From Skermanella mucosa (GTDB lineage: Bacteria > Pseudomonadota > Alphaproteobacteria > Azospirillales > Azospirillaceae): a stretch of DNA of 64,000 bases. The translations under genes were made by a program, and so were the position numbers. Shown here piece by piece: positions 1-9,052 of the stretch (positions are counted from its first letter, which is position 1; every line of letters starts with the position of its first letter). The notes under the pieces are model-generated. The model was not told the origin of the DNA, did no database searches, and was given only the letters and a program-made list of their open reading frames with translations. Where the stretch lies: the NCBI RefSeq assembly GCF_016765655.2, contig NZ_CP086107.1, positions 496,001-560,000 of the forward strand. The letters are read 5' to 3'.

Positions 1-1224
1 CGCGCATCGGGCGACCGCGCAGTACCCCGACACGCGAACTGTCTCCGGTCGCAGTTCGGTCATCGCCCGGGTCGCCACGATATGGTCCAGCCATCCTCCT
101 GTGCCCTCGAAGTATTCGGTGCACTGCATCTCGGGCTTGAGGTGCCGGAACGCCACGGACTGGCGCCCGAGAACGGCCTCGACATCGGCGATCTCCCGAC
201 GGTCCGAGATCCCGCCATCCATGCCCATGGTATTCCAGTCACCGAGGATGACGATGTCCTGATCGGTGCGTGCCAGCTGGGCGGCGACATAGGCCACCCG
301 GTCGCGAGCCCGTTCCCGGTGGCCCAGATCGCGCTCCGATCGGCCGGAGTCGGCGTGGACGACGATCAAGTGGAAATCGGGGCCGCCGCCAAGGCTGCTG
401 ACACGGGCATGGTAGCCGGGCCGGAGGTTGCCGGCACACGGGCTGTTGGGAGAGCGGGCGGCGCCGTTGAGACGCCATTCGTCCCGGGCATCCGCGACAT
501 GCATGGTCCCGGCATTCCAGAGGAACCCGACGTGCTGCGCGGTGGCGCCGCCGCACTGCTGGAATCCGGCGCGCCACGGATGGCCGGTCAGGTCGCCCAG
601 GCGGCCGAGCAGCGCCTCCAGCGAGGCTTGCGCCTGCCGGGTGTCCAGCATTTCCTCGACCGCGACCAGATCGGTATCCAGCCACGTTATCGCGCAGGCC
701 AGCCACTCTATGTCGGTCGGCGTGGCCCTGTCCTGCCCGGGAGCGCCGCCGATAGGAAACCAGCGGATGTTCCAAGTCGCGATACGACGGCTTCGCGGTT
801 CCGCCTTGGGCAGCCGACCGCCGGCCTGGACGACGTCAAGGCAGCCGGTCCGGCTCGCCCACACCCGCGCTTCCTGATCCTGGAGGGCAGGCCGTTTGCC
901 GGGCACGTTGGGAGGCGGCACGACACGACCGATGTAGCGGGGCACGATCCAGCCGGTCCGGCCGTCCGGCAGGCGAACGTTGAGCCAGTGCTTGTCCGCG
1001 GTAGCACCGATCACCTCCGCGCCGCTGCCATCGGCGATGCGTCCGGTCATGCTCGGGCGCGGTCCCGCATGCAGCGGCACGCCATGGGCATGCTCGGCGT
1101 TCAGCTCGATCGTATCCCCGACCTGCTGCGCCTCCGCGACCGGTATCAATGCCAGGACGACCAGTATCGCCGCCATGGCGTTGCGGAGGAGGAACGGCAA
1201 GGATACGGACCTGAAGGACTGCAC
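1..1224 (-). CDS. Secreted endonuclease/exonuclease/phosphatase-family protein with SH3-like domain (3' end missing)
   Basis: The frame is open from a GTG at 1224 to the window edge, at least 408 residues, so the C-terminus is missing. The first 33 or so residues form a signal peptide ending in VAEA before QQ. An SH3b-like stretch follows (WLNVRLPDGRTGWI). From about residue 125 the EEP nuclease fold is visible: IATWNIRWFP, VAVEEML (metal-binding Glu), VGFLWN, LIVVHADSG, ILGDWNTMG (Asp-x-Asn) and GWLDHI (catalytic Asp-His). It is therefore probably an exported metal-dependent nuclease or phosphodiesterase; the substrate is not deducible. GTG 1224 is preferred because GAGG lies 8 nt upstream. 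An ATG at 1260 would add 12 residues without a better ribosome site. No partner gene is evident. Confidence 0.85.
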   Translation of the reverse strand, partial: MQSFRSVSLPFLLRNAMAAILVVLALIPVAEAQQVGDTIELNAEHAHGVPLHAGPRPSMTGRIADGSGAEVIGATADKHWLNVRLPDGRTGWIVPRYIGRVVPPPNVPGKRPALQDQEARVWASRTGCLDVVQAGGRLPKAEPRSRRIATWNIRWFPIGGAPGQDRATPTDIEWLACAITWLDTDLVAVEEMLDTRQAQASLEALLGRLGDLTGHPWRAGFQQCGGATAQHVGFLWNAGTMHVADARDEWRLNGAARSPNSPCAGNLRPGYHARVSSLGGGPDFHLIVVHADSGRSERDLGHRERARDRVAYVAAQLARTDQDIVILGDWNTMGMDGGISDRREIADVEAVLGRQSVAFRHLKPEMQCTEYFEGTGGWLDHIVATRAMTELRPETVRVSGYCAVARCA

Positions 1225-1366
1225 TGGGTGAACCTCGTTTGATGTCGGAAAAAATCTCATCGCGACCGGTATAGGATCGTTGTCGGCACACAGGCCGACG
1301 GTTCCTTTGCCTGCCGACAAGCCACGTGTTCCTGCGCCACACGGGAAAGATGGCCGGGAAGGCTCC

Positions 1367-2110
1367 TTACCGGCACTCGATCCTGCCGTCGAGATAGGAC
1401 ACCCGTGTTCCCGGAGCGCAGTTCAGCAGCCCAGTCGCCGGTGGCGCCGCGGGTCGATTCTGTCCGGATCGGACTGGAACCTCAACGGGCTGACCGGTGA
1501 TCGCGGCTCGTGCCTGCAATCCCGATAGAACGTCGGCGAAGCTGACAGGCTCGGATCCTGCCTCCTCGGCCGAAGGTTCAGCCGCGGCTGCCCCGGTCGC
1601 CCGAGCGAGCGAGTCCTGGGTGCCGACGCAGATGTTCTTGCCGTTCCACCGTATTGGAGCCGTTCCCGGCGGGCAGTCATCGGCACCGGCTCCGGCCCGC
1701 CGGTCCAGGTTGGAAGCCTCCCCGCCATCGGCAGGTCCCGGCCGCATCCCGATCGCCGGTTCGAGAGGCATTGGCGGTGGCGCCGGCGCTGCCGTCCGCA
1801 GTTTCGCCGGCTTGGCCGCCGCCAGGTCCTGGGAATCGGTCCTCCTCGCCCGGAATGTCGTTATGTCGGCTGCGGACACGTCGGAAGGATAGCACAAGGG
1901 GGACCGGCCGCCCGGGCGGCTGTAGGCGCTCGATCCACCACACCGGTGACCGTTTCCCTTCGAGTTGTAGGGGCACGGACAATTGCCGCTGTAGCCCGCG
2001 ATCGACTGCTCGATCAGCAAACGCCTGATCGCATCGTCGGAGAGGCCTTGTGCGGATGCCTGCGGAACGGAGACAAGGAAAAGCCCGAGGAGTGCTACTA
2101 TAAACTTCAT
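1367..2110 (-). CDS. Secreted hypothetical protein, Cys-containing N-terminal domain and Pro/Ala-rich tail
   Basis: The product is about 247 residues starting at MKFIVALLGLF, a clear signal peptide ending near ASAQG. The mature N-terminus has a short conserved-looking block (DDAIRRLLIEQSI, then CPCPYN, HRCGG, PLCYPSDVS). Small periplasmic proteins of alphaproteobacteria commonly show this arrangement, with spaced Cys that may pair. The rest is low-complexity Pro/Ala-rich, then two short modules of the form CPPGTAPIRWNGKNIC and CAPGTRVSYLDGRIEC, which look like a repeated two-Cys unit. The frame stays open upstream to 2257, but that extension lacks secretion features, so the ATG at 2110 is chosen. 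Function unknown. Confidence 0.7.
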   Translation of the reverse strand: MKFIVALLGLFLVSVPQASAQGLSDDAIRRLLIEQSIAGYSGNCPCPYNSKGNGHRCGGSSAYSRPGGRSPLCYPSDVSAADITTFRARRTDSQDLAAAKPAKLRTAAPAPPPMPLEPAIGMRPGPADGGEASNLDRRAGAGADDCPPGTAPIRWNGKNICVGTQDSLARATGAAAAEPSAEEAGSEPVSFADVLSGLQARAAITGQPVEVPVRSGQNRPAAPPATGLLNCAPGTRVSYLDGRIECR

Positions 2111-2316
2111 GAACGGGAGTTCCGCCACAATCAGGGTGCTGCGGCAAGTGCAATCAAGGATATGGTCCGAGGCGATAAGCAAGTCCTGTGGCTTAATGAG
2201 GGCCTCGGCACCGAATAACAGGAAACGCCGTGAGGTGGAAGATGCATACCGGTCCACCGGGCAGCGAATGATGAAGTCCCGGCCGGACAGCGATCACGCA
2301 CAGATACTTGGTGCTG

Positions 2317-2568
2317 TCACGAAGGGGTGCGGTAGTCCTCAAGCCGGTATCCCGCGGCGGCGGCACTGTCGATCCAGGCACCGACGATATCGTCGTGGGT
2401 TGGGCCGGCACGGACGTCCCGGCACCCATACAGGGAACCGTCATCTTCCCGGTAGGCGACAACGGTGCCATCCCCGTCTCGGGGTAGCAGCACCAGGGCC
2501 ACGGGCCGGAGCGGCATCCGCTCCCAGTCTATCGTGCCGTCCATTGTGCACATGGCATCCTTCGTCAT
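2317..2568 (-). CDS. Small hypothetical protein
   Basis: An 83-residue acidic reading frame (MTKDAMCTMDGTIDWERM...), with AGG 7 nt before the ATG. It has no signal peptide, membrane segment or motif I can name. Composition is balanced (many Asp, Gly and Arg, plus aromatic residues) rather than the Arg/Pro-rich pattern typical of antisense frames here, which is the main reason for calling it. Function unknown; it may be a lineage-specific orphan. Confidence 0.4.
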   Translation of the reverse strand: MTKDAMCTMDGTIDWERMPLRPVALVLLPRDGDGTVVAYREDDGSLYGCRDVRAGPTHDDIVGAWIDSAAAAGYRLEDYRTPS

Positions 2569-2783
2569 TGTTGGCCTGCGGTCCGCCGTCGGGGATGGCG
2601 CCGTACTCCGTCGCGGTCTGGGGCGATCATCATCGATCTACCGGTTCACGGCGGCTACCCCCCAGGAACTTCGGCGCGGTGCGACGTTTCGTCTGCAGGG
2701 TCCCTGCTTGCAAACGTATTCAGATTGAACCGATCTCATATACTATCTAATTTCGAGTAACAATATCCTGAACTACCACCGTA

Positions 2784-3080
2784 ATGAACAACACCAGTTC
2801 CATCCCGGCACTTCTCCTGCGCGCGGCAACGGTGATCGTAACGGTGATAATCGCCGTCGCTTCCCTGTCACCACAGGCGCCGGCGGTCGCGACCGGCATC
2901 AGCGACAAGGTCGATCACCTCACAGCCTATGCCTGCCTTGGCTTTCTGCTGACCCTAGACTGGTCCCGGCGAACTTCCGGGCCGGTGATCATGGCGGCCG
3001 GTGCGGCGGTCGGCGCCGTGCTCGAACTGACCTTGCCCCACCAGACCGGACCGGGTGATGGCGTGCGGCCGGCTGATTGA
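2784..3080 (+). CDS. VanZ-like membrane protein, probably truncated
   Basis: A 98-residue protein with two predicted membrane segments: residues 8-27 (LLLRAATVIVTVIIAVASL) and about 62-82. Between them is the VanZ-family signature DKVDHLTAYACLGFLL. Intact VanZ-like proteins continue after the Glu of the last helix into a further segment and a loop rich in Gly and Asp. Here the frame degenerates into HQTGPGDGVRPAD and stops, consistent with a frameshift around 3045. Functional status is doubtful. The gene lies about 190 bp before the RTX gene, and an alternating GGCC/GGTC tract (3101-3130) follows it. Confidence 0.5.
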   Translation: MNNTSSIPALLLRAATVIVTVIIAVASLSPQAPAVATGISDKVDHLTAYACLGFLLTLDWSRRTSGPVIMAAGAAVGAVLELTLPHQTGPGDGVRPAD

Positions 3081-3270
3081 CCGGATCCAGGCATGCATCA
3101 GGCAGGCCGGCCGGCCGGCCGGTCGGTCGGCGTCAGCGGTATGACCAGCGGCGGCTGACGGTAAATATCCATTTCAGCGATATCGGGAGGATTAGCTCGA
3201 TCTCTACCAGAGCAGGACGCCTTTAGGCATGCCAACGTCCTCACCCAAGTACATCTGGCGGGGGCAACCA

Positions 3271-4341
3271 ATGGCTATGATCAAGGGTACGAATAACTCC
3301 GAGACCAAGTACGGCACGGCATTTGTCGATACTATCTACGGCTACGGCGGCAACGACAGCCTATACGGCCGGGCAGGTAGCGATACGATCTGGGGCGGAG
3401 TCGGCAACGACAAGATTTGGGGCGACGCCGGCAACGATACTCTGCGCGGCGAGGACGGGACGGACTTCGTCTATGGGGGCGACGGTAACGACCTGATCTA
3501 TGGCGGATCCGGCAACGATACGCTCTACGGCGACGCGGGCACCGACACGATCTACGGCGGCGCCGGGAACGACGTCATCAAGGGCGGAACCGGAATCTCA
3601 CATCTCTACGGCGGCAGCGGCAACGACTCCCTCTACTACGATCCGACAACCGAGAACATCAGCAAGCTCGGCAGCTATCTCTCGACGACGACGCTGGACG
3701 GCGGGGCCAACTACGACACGCTCTACGTCTACAGTCGCGCGACCTACACCGAGACCGGCACCGGCTTGGTCAAGCCCGCGCAGGTCGAGATAGATATCGG
3801 GTACGACACCAATACCCTCTACTTTGAGGGGCCGCGCCGGCAGGATCCATTCATCAAGGCTGGTACGTTCACGAACATCGAAAAGATCGTTGCCGGAGGC
3901 AACACGGCAATCGACTTCTGGGGCTCGCACGAAGACCGGGGCATGACGGTCATCGGCTCCAGCGCCAGGGACACGTTCAACAGCTCCTACGCGAACGACA
4001 TTATGGACGGCGGCGCCGGCGATGATCGGTTCAACATGTGGGAAGGTACGGGCGTAGACATCATCTACAGCACCGAAACAGATAACGACACCTTCTACTT
4101 CACTGCATACGACGGTGCTGCAGCCAAGATCAACGGCTTCAACGGCGAGGGTGTAGCTCGCGGTGACAAGCTGATTTTCAGCGTCTATAAAGATATGTGG
4201 CCGGAGCCGCCGGAAAGCCTGCTTACAGTTTCGGAGAGTGGCAATAGGACCTTCTTCGACTTCGACAATGGCGCCATCTACGCCGAAGTCGATGCCGTCG
4301 GCCTGAAGCCGGGGCTCGATTACGCCTTCGAGGTCTTGTAG
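3271..4341 (+). CDS. RTX-type calcium-binding repeat protein
   Basis: The product is 356 residues. Residues about 15-125 hold consecutive nonapeptide repeats of the GGxGxDxxx type (GYGGNDSLYG, GGVGNDKIWG, GDAGNDTLRG, GGDGNDLIYG, GGSGNDTLYG, GGAGNDVIKG). These fold into a calcium-loaded parallel beta-roll in haemolysin-type proteins. A further partial repeat lies near residue 255 (DGGAGDDRFNM). The C-terminal 100 residues resemble the C-terminal type I secretion region of RTX proteins, so export by an ABC/TolC-type system is likely, but no transporter genes are nearby. The ATG at 3271 follows GGCGGGGG at good spacing; an ATG at 3229 would add 14 residues. The stop codon lies only 3 bp before the IS3 inverted repeat. 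No enzymatic domain is visible. Confidence 0.85.
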   Translation: MAMIKGTNNSETKYGTAFVDTIYGYGGNDSLYGRAGSDTIWGGVGNDKIWGDAGNDTLRGEDGTDFVYGGDGNDLIYGGSGNDTLYGDAGTDTIYGGAGNDVIKGGTGISHLYGGSGNDSLYYDPTTENISKLGSYLSTTTLDGGANYDTLYVYSRATYTETGTGLVKPAQVEIDIGYDTNTLYFEGPRRQDPFIKAGTFTNIEKIVAGGNTAIDFWGSHEDRGMTVIGSSARDTFNSSYANDIMDGGAGDDRFNMWEGTGVDIIYSTETDNDTFYFTAYDGAAAKINGFNGEGVARGDKLIFSVYKDMWPEPPESLLTVSESGNRTFFDFDNGAIYAEVDAVGLKPGLDYAFEVL

Positions 4342-4405
4342 GCCGTTTAAGAGCCCGTTTGATAAATGACCTTGCCCCCGTGCAGCGCCTTCCATAGCGC
4401 CTGAG

Positions 4406-5296
4406 TTATGCCGCCAACGTTTTCTGCTGGCGACGCCAATTTTCCTCGAACGCCATCGGGCTTGTGTAGCCCAGGGTAGAATGCATTCTGTTCCGGCTGT
4501 AGAAGGTCAGCCAGTCAACAACCTCATCTTTGGCCTGGCGCCGGATCTCGAAGTGCATGCCATGCAGGCGTTCAACCTTCAACGAGCCGAAAAGCGTTTC
4601 CGTCACCGAGTTATCCCAACAGTTTCCCTTGCGGCTCATCGATCCGCGTATGCCGTAGCGGCGCAAGGTCGCTTGGAAATCGGTACTGGCATATTGCGAG
4701 CCTTGATCCGAATGGAAGATCAAACCTTTCGCCGGCTGTCGCCGGAACCATGCCATGGTCAGGGCATCGATCACGAGGTGTCGTGTCATGCGCTCGCCCG
4801 TCGCCCAGCCGACCACTTGCCGGCTGAACAGGTCGATGACGACGGCCAGGTACAACCAGCCTTCCTGCGTAGCAATATACGTGATGTCGCCGGTCCACAC
4901 CAGATCCGGCCGTTTCGGCTGGAAGTTACGGTTCAGCAGGTTGTCCGAGACTGGTAAGCCATGATTGCTGTCGGTCGTCGCTTTGTATTTCCGCTTTGAC
5001 CGCGCCCGAATGGCGTTGTCGTGCATCATCCTGCGCACCCGTTCCTTACCGACCCGAAAGCCTCGATGCCGCAGCTCACGCCAGATCCGAGGTCATCCAT
5101 AGGCGCCCCTGGTTTCGGCATGGATCGCCTTGATGTGGGTCAGCAGGGCCATGTCACTGACGCGCCCCACGTCCTTGTCGGGGATTCTTGTCCGACGCAG
5201 GTATTGATGAAATCCTCTGGCACTGACATCCAGGACAGAGCGTTGTATCGAGACAGGCCAGTCCCGTCGGTGCCGCTCGATAAAGGCGTACTTCAC
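4406..5296 (-). pseudogene. IS3-family transposase OrfB with in-frame nonsense codon
   Basis: The DDE integrase domain is readable as DITYIATQEGW (first Asp), FHSDQGSQYAS (second Asp) and NSVTETLFGSLKVE (Glu). A TGA at 5093-5095 interrupts the frame, where related proteins read GAYG-W/S-PRIWREL. The N-terminal part (from the GTG at 5296) and the catalytic part (restarting at an ATG at 5038) are thus separate frames. The DDE part is intact but would lack the N-terminal HTH/helical region. Transposition activity is probably lost unless the stop is read through. Confidence 0.85.
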
Positions 5297-5585
5297 AGCG
5301 ACTCCCTGGCGAAGTACGCCGCTGCTTTTTTAATATGTCGCGCTCCATTTTTACACGCGACAATTCCGTTCGTAGACGACTGATTTCCATTTGTTCAGCA
5401 CTGACTGCCGGTGTAACAGAACTTTTCAACCCACCGTTGCCGGCTGCCTTGACCCAGTTATGTGACGTCTGCTCCGACAGGCCGAGATTCCTGGCGACCG
5501 TCGCCACCCGCTCGCCACCGGTGACCAGACGAACGGCCTCTTCCTTGAACTCCAGCGTGTAGCGTGCCCTTGTTGATTTCGTCAT
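5154..5585 (-). CDS. IS3-family transposase OrfA (HTH)
   Basis: The N-terminal 95 residues are a typical OrfA: YTLEFKEEAVRLV, then a helix-turn-helix (VATVARNLGLSEQTSHNWVK), then a leucine-zipper-like helix (ISRLRTELSRVKMERDILKK). An A6G slippery heptamer on the minus strand (complement of 5325-5331) marks the expected -1 frameshift into OrfB. The 45 residues after the heptamer overlap OrfB in another frame and are probably not a functional domain. OrfA binds the IS ends in this family. Confidence 0.85.
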   Translation of the reverse strand: MTKSTRARYTLEFKEEAVRLVTGGERVATVARNLGLSEQTSHNWVKAAGNGGLKSSVTPAVSAEQMEISRLRTELSRVKMERDILKKQRRTSPGSRCEVRLYRAAPTGLACLDTTLCPGCQCQRISSIPASDKNPRQGRGARQ

Positions 5586-5800
5586 TCCGCCTCCATCCTC
5601 TCGCCGATCTTATCCGGCTATGGGAGGCGCTGCACGGGGGCAAGGTCAAAATGCTTAAAAACTCATCATGTTGTAGGTCTTTCGAATGATCAAACGGGCT
5701 CTTAAACCGCGAAATGGATTACGCTTTGGTTAACGGTATTGTTCCCGACCCGACGGCTCCCGCCCTCCCCCGCCTTGCCATCACTTCCCAAACCGGCAAC

Positions 5801-7243
5801 TCACACCGGATGGGCCATGGCGAACTCGTCGAGCACGAGGTGGACCCACTCGTGGAAATGGACCGCCTCGACCGACGTCCCCGGCAGCTTCGACCGGGGA
5901 GACCTGTCGGCGGCCTTGCGCCGGGCCAGGTTCAGCCACCGCTGCCGCTGCTGGGCCACCATGTTGCTGAGCGAGAACATGGCCCTGCAGTTGGGCTGGT
6001 CCAGGTCGCGGCCCAGGGCTTCGGTCCAATCCGCCGGACGGCCCTGCTGCACGGCCAGGACCAAGTCCCCGAACATGGTGGTCAGCCAGCGCTCGAACAC
6101 CCGGGCGGGCCGGTCGACCTTGACGCCGTGCCGGGCGCACCATTCCGCCCAGGCCACCACCAGGTCGTCGATCGGCGCGTGGCCGTAATCGGCGCGCAGA
6201 CGCTCGCGGGTCTGGGCCGTCAGCCTGCGGGCCAATGCTGCCGGATCGATCTCGCAAGCAGGATCGACCGCCGGCAGGTCGAGGGTGAGCTGCCCTGGCA
6301 GGTCCTGCGGCTCGGCCTCCATCTTGGCGGGCGGAAGCGCGCTGCTCGGTCCTTCCACCACGAAGGTCACATGGGTCCGCCGCCGCGTCCGCTCATCCGC
6401 GATCAACTCGTAGCGGACGCGGAAGGCGGCATACCGGTTGATCTCGTCCACGGCCACCTTGAGCACGCGACGCTCGAACGCCGCCCAGGAGTCGTAACTC
6501 GCCGCGGCCGCGTTCAGCACCTGCCTCAGATCGCCCACCGACACCGTCCAGGAAAAGGTCTCGCGGTCGGCATTGGCGCAGAGGAGCTGGTAGAGGCGGT
6601 GGCTGTAGCCGGAGGTGAGCTTGGCCAGCACCTTCAGCTGCACCAGGAACCGCTCGCCCCGCGTGGACATCAGCTTCTCCAGCTCGGGACTGAAGCGCCA
6701 ATACACGATGCCCTGGTTCTCGGGCACATCGGACAGGGTGACGAGGCTGATGTTCATGTGGCGGAGATTGTCGTCGCCCGGCGCGAAGTAGCCGATCGTG
6801 ATGACCGACCCCTGCAGCTTCCGGGCCGCCGCCAGAAGGCTCTTGTTGCTCTTATGCCCTTCCCATCCCATCGCCCGCTTCATGTCGGTCGCGAGAGCGG
6901 AGTAGAGCATCGTGCCGGGAGACGACTTGCCGCTGGCGACGACGCTCACCACGGCGTCGGTGGCGTGGGCCAGCATGGCGTCGAGGAGCTTGCGGTCGGT
7001 GACCGACAGCTCTGGATCCACGACCTCGATCAGTTCCCGCACCTTCAGGAAGCTGGGATCGCCGTGGATCCAGTTCGACACGGCCAGCGGGCTGGTCCTC
7101 AAGGCCGGATCCGGCGGCAGGACCTCCGGCACCTTGCCGGTGCCGGCCGGACCGGTAGCACCCCTGCCGCAGCCGCCCAGCGCGGCATCGAAACTGTCGG
7201 TATCGAAATCCTGCACGAGAACCTCTCCCGGGGCCCGCTCCAT
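5801..7243 (-). CDS. Plasmid replication initiator, Rep_3-like
   Basis: The product is 480 residues. Residues about 70-330 resemble Rep_3/RepB-type initiators with two winged-helix domains (PELSVTDRKLLDAMLAHA; NKSLLAAARKLQG; YWRFSPELEKLMS; YSHRLYQLLCANAD; WTVSVGDLRQVLN; FERRVLKVAVDEINRY). Such proteins bind iterons and open the origin. The C-terminal 150 residues are an added Arg-rich segment typical of large alphaproteobacterial plasmid initiators. The start is the ATG at 7243 preceded by GGGGGCC. This ATG lies inside an iteron copy (7241-7270), so the initiator probably represses its own synthesis. The iteron array continues upstream to about 8015, and partition genes lie 3-5 kb away. The gene defines this DNA as an autonomous replicon. 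Confidence 0.88.
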   Translation of the reverse strand: MERAPGEVLVQDFDTDSFDAALGGCGRGATGPAGTGKVPEVLPPDPALRTSPLAVSNWIHGDPSFLKVRELIEVVDPELSVTDRKLLDAMLAHATDAVVSVVASGKSSPGTMLYSALATDMKRAMGWEGHKSNKSLLAAARKLQGSVITIGYFAPGDDNLRHMNISLVTLSDVPENQGIVYWRFSPELEKLMSTRGERFLVQLKVLAKLTSGYSHRLYQLLCANADRETFSWTVSVGDLRQVLNAAAASYDSWAAFERRVLKVAVDEINRYAAFRVRYELIADERTRRRTHVTFVVEGPSSALPPAKMEAEPQDLPGQLTLDLPAVDPACEIDPAALARRLTAQTRERLRADYGHAPIDDLVVAWAEWCARHGVKVDRPARVFERWLTTMFGDLVLAVQQGRPADWTEALGRDLDQPNCRAMFSLSNMVAQQRQRWLNLARRKAADRSPRSKLPGTSVEAVHFHEWVHLVLDEFAMAHPV

Positions 7244-8015
7244 GATGGCCCCCAGGACGTCATGGTGACCTGTTCGGGGCCATCCTGACAACCCGTCGAA
7301 AGGCGGCGGGTTGTCCAACATGACGCGCCGGGGGCCATAAAGGCGCCAGCAGCACCGAACAGGGCGACTTGGAGGCCAGCCAAACCCCCGCGTCATCCCG
7401 GGCTGAGGCCATCACGGCCTCCTATACGTCACGATGACCTGTCCGGGTCCATGATGGCGCCCGCACTGAACGCCCATGCACGCCGATTCGGCAGGTGTGC
7501 GGGATGGTCGATCGCACCGCGTCATCCCCAAAGCCCTTCCTTCGCGGCCATGGGCGCCGACCGAAAGGGTGACATTGAAGCGTCAGAACGGTTTCGACGC
7601 CACCGACGCCCCAGGCACGTCAGGGTGACGTATCCGAGGGCATGATGGCTGATCCTCCAGGATCTTCCGGATGCCATCATGCCCCCAAACACGTCACCCC
7701 CCTCCCAGGGCACGCTTTTGGAGCCATCATGCCTCCAACTACGTCACCTTGACGTCCCGGGGGGCATGATGGCGCCTTGGTCGAGAACCCCGCGGACCCG
7801 GGCAAGCCCAACGAACCAGTGCCCAGGGGCATTCCGATCGATGCGGAGTTGCGATTCGCAGGGTGACGCGACGGGGGGGTTGATGGCAGGCGGAAGCTCG
7901 CACCACCATGCCCCACGACCCGTCACCCTGACGCCGCTGACGGCATGATGGCAGGTGCGCCGGCGCCTTTATCCACCCCTGGCCGTCACCATGACGCGGT
8001 GGGGGCCATATTGGC
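7241..8015. repeat. Iteron array, candidate plasmid origin (oriV)
   Basis: About ten degenerate copies, in both orientations, of a bipartite repeat GTCACC-N-TGACG, then about 9 bp, then GGGGCATGATGGC. Clear copies begin near 7241 (minus), 7256, 7315, 7427, 7617, 7672 (minus), 7725 (minus), 7738, 7860, 7922 and 7984. The copies at 7725 and 7738 share one GTCACCTTGACG dyad, and so do those at 7241 and 7256. Spacing is irregular. Immediate placement upstream of the initiator is the standard layout of iteron plasmids. No protein-coding frame in 7400-8206 looks real. Confidence 0.85.
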
Positions 8016-8206
8016 GGGGAAAAACCGAACATCAGCGTGTGAATCGGTCGGTAGACCCCATGAGGGAGCGGGCCATCCGGATGCGGTCCTCCTCCATGCC
8101 CGGTCCCGGCGGCAGTCGAACGATCGCCGGACGGGAGATGGTCAGGACGGATCGCGCCGAGATGACGACGACCCGACCCGATTGACGACTTGAAAGGATT
8201 TGCTGC

Positions 8207-9052
8207 ATGGAATGCCGTTCCAGGCAGAGGATCGGGCTCGTTCCGGCCCGTTATCTGGACCACCCCGACCTGGGCGCCGCCGACCTGGCCGTCCTGTTCG
8301 TCCTCTGCGCCCATGCCGACCGACACGGCCTGTGCTGGCCTTCGCAATCCACGATCGCCGCCAAGTCGAAGCTCGACCGCAGTACCGTCAACCGTATCCT
8401 GGCGAAGCTCGTGGATCTCGCGTTGATCGCGAAGGGCCGGCATCCGAACCCGAGGATCCGCACCTGCACCTACCGTCTTGCGGGGCATGAAGCCCTGTTC
8501 CGGATCTTTTCCGACGACCTGGACAGCGAGCCCGAAAGGGCGGGCCCTTCGCCTTCGAAGGATCTACCGGCCGAGCATCTGTCGGCGGAGGCTGCTGTCG
8601 TCCAGCGCGACACAGAACACCTTGAACAACAAACCTCTCCCCCTGGAGGCGCTGGCGCGCGGGAGGCGGGAAATTCCGGGACCGGCATGACGGTCGCGGC
8701 AGAACCGACGGTCCTGGGCGACGATTGGACGCCCGACCCGTCCGACCTGGTATTCGCCCGCGACCACCGGAGCGACCTCACGCCGGAAGACGTCGCCCTG
8801 GTTACCCGCAAGTTCATCCTCCATCACGGCGGCAGGCCGCTCACCGACCCGTCGAGCCTGTTCCGCCGCTGGCTGCTCACCGAAAGGAAGACGCATGCGT
8901 GCCCCGACGCTTCCCGCGACCCCCGACGCCCTGCCCCGCGCTCCGGTTTCCCCCGAGGCGGCGCGACCCAGGGGCCTGCCGGCCAAGCCCGATTTGACGC
9001 CTGGGCTCGCGCGGCTGCTGAACGGCGAGCGCGTTACGCTCACCACGCCTGA
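8207..9052 (+). CDS. Helix-turn-helix plasmid protein
   Basis: A 281-residue protein. Residues 15-90 form a winged-helix/HTH unit (HPDLGAADLAVLFVLCAHADRHG; WPSQSTIAAKSKLDRSTVNRILAKLVDLALI), like the HTH_36 domains in plasmid replication and phage O proteins. The middle is low-complexity and acidic. Residues 175-225 form a second small helical block (FARDHRSDLTPEDVALVTRKFI...RRWLL). AAAGGA lies 8 nt before the ATG. The last 50 or so residues are Arg/Ala-rich, overlap the next gene and may not be conserved. The position beside oriV suggests a role in replication control, not demonstrated here. Confidence 0.75.
   Translation: MECRSRQRIGLVPARYLDHPDLGAADLAVLFVLCAHADRHGLCWPSQSTIAAKSKLDRSTVNRILAKLVDLALIAKGRHPNPRIRTCTYRLAGHEALFRIFSDDLDSEPERAGPSPSKDLPAEHLSAEAAVVQRDTEHLEQQTSPPGGAGAREAGNSGTGMTVAAEPTVLGDDWTPDPSDLVFARDHRSDLTPEDVALVTRKFILHHGGRPLTDPSSLFRRWLLTERKTHACPDASRDPRRPAPRSGFPRGGATQGPAGQARFDAWARAAAERRARYAHHA

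Larger units (their letters stand above)
4345..5707. mobile_element. IS3-family insertion sequence, inactivated
   Basis: A 1.36-kb element bounded by 19-bp inverted repeats (GTTTAAGAGCCCGTTTGAT at 4345-4363, complement at 5689-5707). Each end also carries a second inner inverted repeat containing CCCCCGTGCAGCGCC. It encodes the two overlapping IS3 transposase frames on the minus strand. A direct target duplication is not clear from the flanks. A remnant of the same left end is found at 31318-31373. Confidence 0.85.

Noticed and set aside
82-1242. Plus-strand frame of 386 residues
   Set aside because: It is the antisense of the EEP-family nuclease, which has clear family motifs; composition is Arg/Pro/Gly-rich.
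3101-3130. Alternating GGCC/GGTC tract as a regulatory element
   Set aside because: Simple-sequence tract with no clear hairpin plus T-run; nothing supports a specific role.
3310-3640. Tandem repeats considered as a CRISPR-like or satellite array
   Set aside because: They are codon-level repeats of the RTX nonapeptide inside a coding gene.
5714-7288. Plus-strand frame of 524 residues
   Set aside because: Antisense of the replication initiator; no family resemblance.
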